From the NCBI GenBank assembly GCA_016186525.1, contig JACPLM010000043.1, forward strand, positions 1 through 5,239: a DNA stretch of 5,239 nucleotides. Reading direction: 5' to 3'. A program made the position numbers and the translations under genes. Of the stretch, positions 1-4,207 are shown in pieces (the first letter of the stretch is position 1; every line of letters begins with the position of its first letter). Origin of the DNA: Candidatus Nealsoniibacteriota bacterium. GTDB taxonomy: Bacteria > Patescibacteriota > Minisyncoccia > Minisyncoccales > MHMH01. The notes under the pieces were generated by a model, which searched no databases, was not told the origin of the DNA, and was given only the letters and a program-made list of their open reading frames with translations.

Positions 1-644
1 GGGGAATAGGCACGCATCAGCTTGTTATTGAAGGTTTAAATAATCCCAGGGGGGCTCGCCATAAATTAATGCATGACCCGATTGAAGCCGGAACGTTTAT
101 TCTTATGGCAGCTGCCACTAAGGGGAATGTTTTGATTAAAAATGTGGAAACGGAATTTTTGGAACTCCCCCTTAAAAAACTTAATGATTTCGGAGTGCCA
201 TGGCGAGTCGCTGGTCCAAAAGCAATTAAAGTTTTGCCGTGGAAGAAGCTAAACATTGATAAGGTGCAGAGCTTGATTTATCCAGGCATTCCCTCTGATT
301 TGCTGTCAGCTTTTGGAGTTTTGGCCACTCAGTCGCCGGGCTCAACTTTAATACACGACCCGCTTTACGAAGGTCGCTTGAAATATCTTGAGGAATTGAA
401 TAAGATGGGAGCAGAAATATATTTTGCCGATCCGCACCGGGCGATTATCAACGGCCCTTCCCAGCTTTACGGCAGAGAACTGGAATCTTTGGATTTAAGA
501 GGGGGAGCAGCTTTGATTATTGCCGGCCTTATTGCCAAGGGAAAAACGATTATAAATAATATATACCAGATTGACAGGGGATACGAGCGCATTGAGGAGC
601 GCCTACAAAAAATCGGAGCCGATATTAAAAGGACTAAAGCATAA
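1..644 (+). CDS. murA: UDP-N-acetylglucosamine 1-carboxyvinyltransferase, C-terminal half (5' end outside window)
   Basis: MurA transfers enolpyruvate from PEP to UDP-GlcNAc, the first committed cytoplasmic step of peptidoglycan synthesis. The reading frame is open from the first complete codon at position 3, giving 213 visible residues against about 420 for the full family, so roughly the N-terminal half is missing, including the region with the catalytic Lys and the Cys loop. Visible family signatures are GARH then DPIEAGTF (visible residues 17-32; E. coli has DRIETGTF), PSDLLSAF containing the Asp that matches E. coli Asp305 of PTDMQAQF, DLRGGAALIIAG, and IDRGYERIEERL near the C terminus with the conserved Arg. 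These place it firmly in the EPSP-synthase-like fold and favour MurA over AroA. The TAA at 642-644 lies 5 bases before mreB, which suggests one transcript. The Met at 69 is internal and is not the start. The fragment shows no frameshift. Confidence 0.95.
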   Translation, partial: GIGTHQLVIEGLNNPRGARHKLMHDPIEAGTFILMAAATKGNVLIKNVETEFLELPLKKLNDFGVPWRVAGPKAIKVLPWKKLNIDKVQSLIYPGIPSDLLSAFGVLATQSPGSTLIHDPLYEGRLKYLEELNKMGAEIYFADPHRAIINGPSQLYGRELESLDLRGGAALIIAGLIAKGKTIINNIYQIDRGYERIEERLQKIGADIKRTKA

Positions 645-649
645 TATTT

Positions 650-1657
650 ATGTTTACAAGAAAAATTGGCATAGATTTGGGAACATGCAATTCTTTGGTT
701 TTTGTGCCCAAGAAAGGCGTCATTCTGCAGGAGCCGTCTGTGGTGGCTGTTTCTCTTGATGAGAATAGGATTTTAGCCGTAGGCCAAGCAGCCAAAGAAA
801 TGACCGGCCGCACCCCTGATACGATCAGAGTTTACAGGCCGCTAAAAGACGGCGTCATTGCAGATTTCAGGGTCACTCAATCAATGATTAAATATTTTAT
901 CCATAAAACCATGGGCCGTTTGCGTTTTTTAAAGCCGGAGCTGATGATTGCCGTTCCTGCAGGGATTACCTCAACAGAAAGAAGAGCCGTGCTTGAGGCC
1001 GCTATGAATGCCGGAGCCAAAGAGGCCTTTGTGGCTAAAGAGCCGATTTTAGCGGCAATCGGAGCTGGGATTCCCATCAACGCTTGCGCAGGCCATTTGA
1101 TTGTTGATATTGGGGGCGGCACCGCTGAAGTTGCGGTAATTTCCTTAGGAGGCATTGTAACTTGCAGTTCTATCAGGATGGCCGGAGATAAAATGAATTT
1201 AGCTATCGCTGATTTTATCAAGAAAAAATACAATTTAGCTGTTGGCGATCAAACGGCTGAAGAGGTAAAAATTAAAATTGGCACTGCTTTGCCGGAAAAA
1301 GAAGAAAAGGTGATGGAAATCAGGGGGAGGGATTTGGTTTTGGGGCTCCCTAGGAATATTAAGGTATCTTCCAATGAAGTTTGTTCTGCCATTACCGAGG
1401 GATTAACTGAAATTATCCAGGTAATCAAACGGGTTCTTAGGGATACCCCGCCGGAGCTTTCAGCAGATATTATGGACAAAGGCATGGTGCTTTCAGGAGG
1501 CGGCGCTTTATTGAGAAATTTGGACGGGCTAATCTCTCAAGCAACCGGCATACCTTGTTTTGTGGCAGAAGATCCTCTGCTTTGCGTGGCCAAAGGCACG
1601 GGGATGGTCTTGGAGAACTTAGACGATTACAAAAAAAGCATTATGAGTAAAAAGTGA
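650..1657 (+). CDS. mreB: Rod-shape-determining actin-like protein MreB
   Basis: MreB is a bacterial actin that forms membrane-associated filaments and guides the wall-elongation machinery. At 335 residues it is of normal family length. ATPase motifs are all visible: phosphate-1 GIDLGTCNS (residues 7-15, with Asp9), the EPILAAIGAG helix (131-140, with the presumed catalytic Glu131), phosphate-2 VDIGGGTAEV (152-161) and the adenosine motif SGGGALL (282-288). It is MreB and not Hsp70 or FtsA, because length and motifs match MreB throughout. The ATG at 650 puts the first beta strand right after a four-residue lead, as in short MreBs. The start has only a distant AGGA (630-633, 16 bases away), so no convincing ribosome binding site. 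It follows murA by 5 bases, and its TGA overlaps the holB start. mreC, mreD and rodA do not follow, unlike the common mreBCD order. MreB implies a rod or elongated cell, which is an inference. Confidence 0.96.
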   Translation: MFTRKIGIDLGTCNSLVFVPKKGVILQEPSVVAVSLDENRILAVGQAAKEMTGRTPDTIRVYRPLKDGVIADFRVTQSMIKYFIHKTMGRLRFLKPELMIAVPAGITSTERRAVLEAAMNAGAKEAFVAKEPILAAIGAGIPINACAGHLIVDIGGGTAEVAVISLGGIVTCSSIRMAGDKMNLAIADFIKKKYNLAVGDQTAEEVKIKIGTALPEKEEKVMEIRGRDLVLGLPRNIKVSSNEVCSAITEGLTEIIQVIKRVLRDTPPELSADIMDKGMVLSGGGALLRNLDGLISQATGIPCFVAEDPLLCVAKGTGMVLENLDDYKKSIMSKK

Positions 1658-2397
1658 TGATAAGCCCTTGGCAATTTTTAAAGAAGTCGGCAGAGCTGGG
1701 CAGAATTCCCCACGCTCTATTATTTTACGGACCAAACAACGAAGAAAAAATGTCTGCTGCTCTTGAGTTTGTAAAGCTGGTGAATGGCCTCGATGCCTTA
1801 GAGGGGGTTCGTCCCGATTTGGTTTTAGTTGAGCCGCTTTCGGCTTCCGATGAGGAGACTCATAAGCAGGAAATAAAGATTTTTCAGATTAGGGAATTGC
1901 ATTCAAAACTTTCTTTAAAATCTTATTCCGCTCCTTTTAAATTTGCCATAATCAATCAAGCCCATGCGTTGAATCAGGAAGCCCAGTCGGCTTTTTTGAA
2001 ACTGCTCGAAGAGCCGAAAGGCCAAACAATTTTTATTCTAATCACCGAATATCCGGAAATGCTTTTGCCCACTATTTTATCCAGGACAGAGCGTTTGAGA
2101 TTTTATTCTTCGCAAAGCCATATTTGTCCGAAAGAAGACGCCGAGAAAATTTCAAAAATTTCCAGAAGCGATTTAGGCAAGCGTTTCCAATATGCCAAGG
2201 AATTAGCTGACGACCCGCAGAATTTAAGAAAAACTCTTGAGGCATGGCTTTGCTATTTCAGGGAAGCATTGCTGTCCGACCCGGATAAGCCCAATATTGC
2301 CAAAATTCTCAAGACAATCCAGAATACCCATTATTTGATTTCCACTACTAACGTTAATCCTCGTTTGGCTCTGGATATTTTAATGTTGGAATTTTAA
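1657..2397 (+). CDS. holB: DNA polymerase III clamp-loader subunit delta' (HolB-like), short form
   Basis: This is an AAA+ fold protein of the DnaX/HolB family, likely the delta' subunit that works with gamma/tau and delta to load the sliding clamp. From the ATG at 1657 it has 246 residues, shorter than E. coli delta' (334). Visible landmarks are RIPHALLFYGP (16-26), QIRELHSKLS (77-86), NQAHALNQEAQSAFLKLLEE (100-119) and the sensor-1 region PTILSRTERLRFY (138-150). The Walker A position reads GPNNEEKM (25-32), lacking the second Gly and the Ser/Thr. The Walker B acidic pair is replaced by Asn100-Gln101. SRC is SRT, and the four-Cys zinc module of many family members is absent. These losses fit a non-ATPase delta' rather than DnaX. 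A GTG at 1654 could also start the frame, but the ATG gives the classic TGATG overlap with the mreB stop, suggesting translational coupling. The C-terminal collar domain (about 160-246) is weakly conserved. Confidence 0.85.
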   Translation: MISPWQFLKKSAELGRIPHALLFYGPNNEEKMSAALEFVKLVNGLDALEGVRPDLVLVEPLSASDEETHKQEIKIFQIRELHSKLSLKSYSAPFKFAIINQAHALNQEAQSAFLKLLEEPKGQTIFILITEYPEMLLPTILSRTERLRFYSSQSHICPKEDAEKISKISRSDLGKRFQYAKELADDPQNLRKTLEAWLCYFREALLSDPDKPNIAKILKTIQNTHYLISTTNVNPRLALDILMLEF

Positions 2398-2414
2398 CGT
2401 TATTTTGGTATAGT
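2386..2414 (+). promoter_or_regulatory. Sigma-70-type promoter driving leaderless frr transcription
   Basis: A -35 box TTGGAA (2386-2391, 4 of 6 matches to TTGACA) is followed by a 17-base spacer and a -10 box TATAGT (2409-2414, 5 of 6 matches to TATAAT). The bases TGG at 2406-2408 supply an extended -10 TGn motif. Seven positions downstream of the end of the -10 box is 2421, the A of the frr ATG, so the predicted message has essentially no 5' leader. No purine-rich ribosome binding site lies between 2398 and 2420, which agrees. The -35 box lies inside the last codons of holB. The boxes are seen directly; promoter activity and start site are inferred. Confidence 0.65.
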
Positions 2415-2420
2415 AATAAA

Positions 2421-2978
2421 ATGGAATACAAAGAAGTAATCAATAAAATAAGGCCGGAGGTGGATAAGGTAATCGCTTTTTTGGACGGAGAATTTAATAA
2501 GATTAGAACCGGAAGGGCTAATCCGTCTTTAGTGGAGGATGTGGTCGCTGATTGTTTTGGCCAGAAGTTTCCCTTAAAACAGTTAGCTGCTATTTCTATT
2601 TCTGGACCAAAACAGATTTTAATTCAGCCATGGGATAAGTCATACGTGGAGGGGATAGTTTCGGCTTTGCAGAAAACAGGAGTCGGGTCAAACCCCGTGG
2701 TTGACAGGGAAGCAATTAGAATAAACCTGCCTCCCATGACCGAAGAATATAGAAAGGACTTATTCAGGCTTATTTCCGAAAAACAAGAGCAGTCGCGACA
2801 GTCAATAAGGCGCTGGAGGGAGCAGGCCTGGGAAGAAATTCAGGAACAAGCTAAAGACGGAAAAATTAGAGAAGACGACAAATTCCGAGCGAAAGACGAA
2901 TTGCAAAAGTTAGTTGAAGAATACAATAAAAAAATAGAGGATTTAGGCGAGAAAAAGAAAAAAGAAATATCAGAATAA
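2421..2978 (+). CDS. frr: Ribosome recycling factor
   Basis: RRF acts with EF-G to split post-termination 70S ribosomes in the cytoplasm. At 185 residues it has exactly the usual length. Domain I starts with a helix leading into the signature IRTGRANPSLVE (28-39). The inserted beta-rich domain II follows (about 30-105), with ISISGPKQILIQPWD (58-72) and the strand REAIRINLPPMTEEYRKDL (96-114). The C-terminal helices carry the conserved DGKIREDDKFRAKDELQKL (146-164). The Arg aligning with E. coli Arg132 is kept (Arg133), but the surrounding RNVRRDA pattern reads RRWREQA (130-136). The ATG at 2421 is the first Met and lies at the predicted transcription start of the promoter just upstream, with no ribosome binding site. 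It is 23 bases after holB and is followed by a 161-base structured intergenic region, so it may be its own transcription unit. In most bacteria frr follows tsf-pyrH; here it does not. Confidence 0.97.
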   Translation: MEYKEVINKIRPEVDKVIAFLDGEFNKIRTGRANPSLVEDVVADCFGQKFPLKQLAAISISGPKQILIQPWDKSYVEGIVSALQKTGVGSNPVVDREAIRINLPPMTEEYRKDLFRLISEKQEQSRQSIRRWREQAWEEIQEQAKDGKIREDDKFRAKDELQKLVEEYNKKIEDLGEKKKKEISE

Positions 2979-3013
2979 TACTAATTCCGCTCGGCAGTAA
3001 GCTACAAAGAACC

Positions 3014-3045
3014 GGCCATCGAAATCCCTGCGAGATTTCGTGGCC
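3014..3045. repeat. Inverted repeat / hairpin 1
   Basis: The arms are GGCCA (3014-3018) plus CGAAATC (3020-3026) on the left and GATTTCG (3034-3040) plus TGGCC (3041-3045) on the right. They form 12 base pairs with a single bulged T at 3019. The loop is CCTGCGA (3027-3033). The outer GGCC/GGCC pairs resemble the base of the next hairpin, giving the two a modular look. Confidence 0.75.
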
Positions 3046-3054
3046 TGCGTTCTC

Positions 3055-3094
3055 GGCCCGTTGTCCCGCTTCGCGGGAACCATGCCAACGGGCC
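3055..3094. repeat. Inverted repeat / hairpin 2, nested
   Basis: The outer arms GGCCCGTTG (3055-3063) and CAACGGGCC (3086-3094) form a perfect 9-bp stem. Nested inside is a second perfect 6-bp stem, TCCCGC (3064-3069) with GCGGGA (3073-3078), around a TTC loop, followed by seven unpaired bases (3079-3085). Two stacked perfect palindromes in 40 bases are very unlikely by chance in a genome of this composition. The 3' foot continues as TGCG, as it does after hairpin 1. Confidence 0.8.
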
Positions 3095-3111
3095 TGCGAA
3101 AGCTTCTTTTT
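3068..3111 (+). terminator. Candidate intrinsic terminator (alternative fold)
   Basis: GCTTCGCGGG (3068-3077) can pair with CCTGCGAAAGC (3093-3103), giving ten pairs including one G-U, with one bulged A at 3099 and a 15-base loop. The run TTCTTTTT (3104-3111) follows directly, which is the layout of an intrinsic terminator. The pairing uses bases that also build hairpin 2, so the two folds exclude each other. It could end the frr transcript or act as an attenuator before rseP-proS. Pairing is seen in the sequence; function is inferred. Confidence 0.35.
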
Positions 3112-3139
3112 AAGCTTACCGCCTCGCTTTAAACTATAA

Positions 3140-4204
3140 ATGATTATTACTATTCTAATCGCTTTTATTAGTTTGATAGGCTTAATGGTTATCCACGAGT
3201 TCGGCCATTTTATTTTGGCCAAGAAATTCGGGACCAAAGTTGAAGAATTCGGGGTGGGATATCCTCCTCGGATTTTTGGCAAGAAATTCGGGGAGACAAT
3301 TTATTCTTTAAACCTCATTCCTTTCGGCGCTTTCGTCAAAGTGCACGGAGAAGAGGGCGGAATTGAAGATTACCACAGTTTCACGGGCAAACCGATGTGG
3401 CAGAGGTTTTGCATAGTTTTAGGCGGCGTAGTTTCTTTTTGGATAGTTTCAGCAGTCATTTTAAGCGTTATTGCCGGAGTTTGGGGTCTGCCGACAGAAG
3501 TTGATGATAGCCAGAGCGTAGTTGATCCTAAGGTTTACGTGGCTAAGATAATGGCAGATTCTCCAGCCAAAGAAGCTGATTTGCGGCTGGGAGATGTTAT
3601 TTTAGGGTTTGAGAAAATTAAAGGAATTCAAGAGTTTATTGGTTTTAATAAGGGGCAAGAGCTGACTTTGGCTGTAAAAAGAGGCAATGAATTTTTGGAA
3701 AAGAAAATTACTCCGAGAGTTTCTCCGCCAGAAGGCGAAGGTCCTTTGGGGGTGGGATTGGGCAGAAGCGGCCTTAAAATTTATCCTTGGTACGAAGCTC
3801 CCTGGCAGGGGATAGCAGCCACGGGCAGTTTGACGGCCAGCGTCTTTAACGGATGGGCCGTGGGAGTGAAAAGCTTGTTAGGGGTGGCGAAGCTTCCCGA
3901 AGGGATAAAATTAGAATTAATGGGCCCCTTGGGCATATTTGATTTATTAAGGCAGCATTTCGGCATGGGCATTAATTATTTCCTTTTTTTAATATCTTTG
4001 ATTTCCGTAGCCTTGGCTTTGGCAAACATTCTGCCAATACCGGCTTTAGACGGAGGGAAATTATTATTTTTAACCGTTGAGGCCTTAAGAGGCCGTCCGA
4101 TTAATCATAAAGTAGAACAAAAGGTTACCTCTGTTTTTTTCGCCCTGCTCATTATTTTGATGATTTTTGTTACTGTTAAATTTGATATTCCGCGAGTTTT
4201 TTAA
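3140..4204 (+). CDS. rseP: RseP-type site-2 membrane zinc metalloprotease (M50 family)
   Basis: Site-2 proteases cleave substrates within the membrane, for example anti-sigma factors or remnant signal peptides; the substrate here is unknown. The protein has 354 residues. A first membrane segment (2-18) carries the zinc motif HEFGH (19-23). The family region IYSLNLIPFGAFVKVHGEEGG (54-74) follows. A second hydrophobic segment lies at about 91-115. A single PDZ domain spans about 130-195 (SPAKEADLRLGDVILGF at 141-157). The hydrophobic segment at 280-301 leads into the third zinc-ligand motif NILPIPALDGG (296-306, with Asp304). A last membrane segment is at about 332-346. E. coli RseP has two PDZ domains and about 450 residues, so this is the shorter one-PDZ form common in many bacteria. 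The ATG at 3140 follows an in-frame TAA (3137-3139), so it is the earliest start and retains the full first membrane segment. No ribosome binding site is visible. proS starts 3 bases after the stop. Confidence 0.93.
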   Translation: MIITILIAFISLIGLMVIHEFGHFILAKKFGTKVEEFGVGYPPRIFGKKFGETIYSLNLIPFGAFVKVHGEEGGIEDYHSFTGKPMWQRFCIVLGGVVSFWIVSAVILSVIAGVWGLPTEVDDSQSVVDPKVYVAKIMADSPAKEADLRLGDVILGFEKIKGIQEFIGFNKGQELTLAVKRGNEFLEKKITPRVSPPEGEGPLGVGLGRSGLKIYPWYEAPWQGIAATGSLTASVFNGWAVGVKSLLGVAKLPEGIKLELMGPLGIFDLLRQHFGMGINYFLFLISLISVALALANILPIPALDGGKLLFLTVEALRGRPINHKVEQKVTSVFFALLIILMIFVTVKFDIPRVF

Positions 4205-4207
4205 ACC

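Larger units (their letters stand above)
2979..3139. other. Structured, GC-rich intergenic region between frr and rseP (possible small RNA, attenuator or dispersed repeat)
   Basis: No protein gene is convincing in these 161 bases. The core at 3011-3100 is 58 of 90 G+C (64%), far above the neighbouring genes. It carries two strong hairpins (3014-3045 and 3055-3094), both listed separately. A long-range stem pairs 2993-3003 with 3113-3123: GGC-A-GTAAGCT against AGCTTAC-C-GCC, 10 pairs of 11 positions, which would enclose both hairpins. The word CCTGCG occurs three times: in the loop of the first hairpin (3027-3032) and at the 3' foot of each hairpin (3044-3049, 3093-3098). A local AAGCTT-loop-AAGCTT hairpin (3100-3117) would compete with the long-range stem. 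No match to T-box, SRP RNA, 6S or tmRNA landmarks was recognised. Alternatives are a repeated palindromic element or a terminator between transcription units. The strand of any RNA is unproven, though plus is likely from context. Confidence 0.6.

Noticed and set aside
571..576. Perfect TTGACA, a possible -35 box for mreB
   Set aside because: At 17 bases spacing the -10 position reads GAGGAG. The bases are the Ile-Asp-Arg codons of the conserved MurA IDRGYERIE motif.
877..1233. Minus-strand open frames within mreB, rseP and proS
   Set aside because: They are shadows of conserved plus-strand genes with no independent support.
1654..1656. GTG as an alternative holB start
   Set aside because: The next codon is ATG, which forms the typical TGATG overlap with the mreB stop. 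The difference is one residue, so ATG is preferred.
2701..2722. TTGACA followed by TAGAAT inside frr
   Set aside because: The spacer is only 10 bases, too short for a sigma-70 promoter, and the bases encode conserved RRF residues.
2993..3123. T-box riboswitch, considered because proS is downstream
   Set aside because: The conserved T-box sequence (AGGGTGGAACCGCG-like) is absent, and rseP, not a synthetase gene, follows directly.
3128..3139. Possible leaderless promoter for rseP (TTTAAA at 3128-3133, six bases before the ATG)
   Set aside because: The geometry matches frr, but the -10 has only 4 of 6 matches and no reasonable -35 is found at 16-18 bases.
2866..3282. Long open frame on the minus strand across frr, the intergenic region and rseP
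   Set aside because: It overlaps two well-supported genes, lacks family similarity I can recognise, and its middle is simply the palindromic region read as protein.
3217..3293. Direct repeat AAGAAATTCGGG at 3221 and 3281
   Set aside because: Both copies encode KKFG segments in the conserved N-terminal part of RseP; this looks like ordinary coding similarity and not a repeat element.
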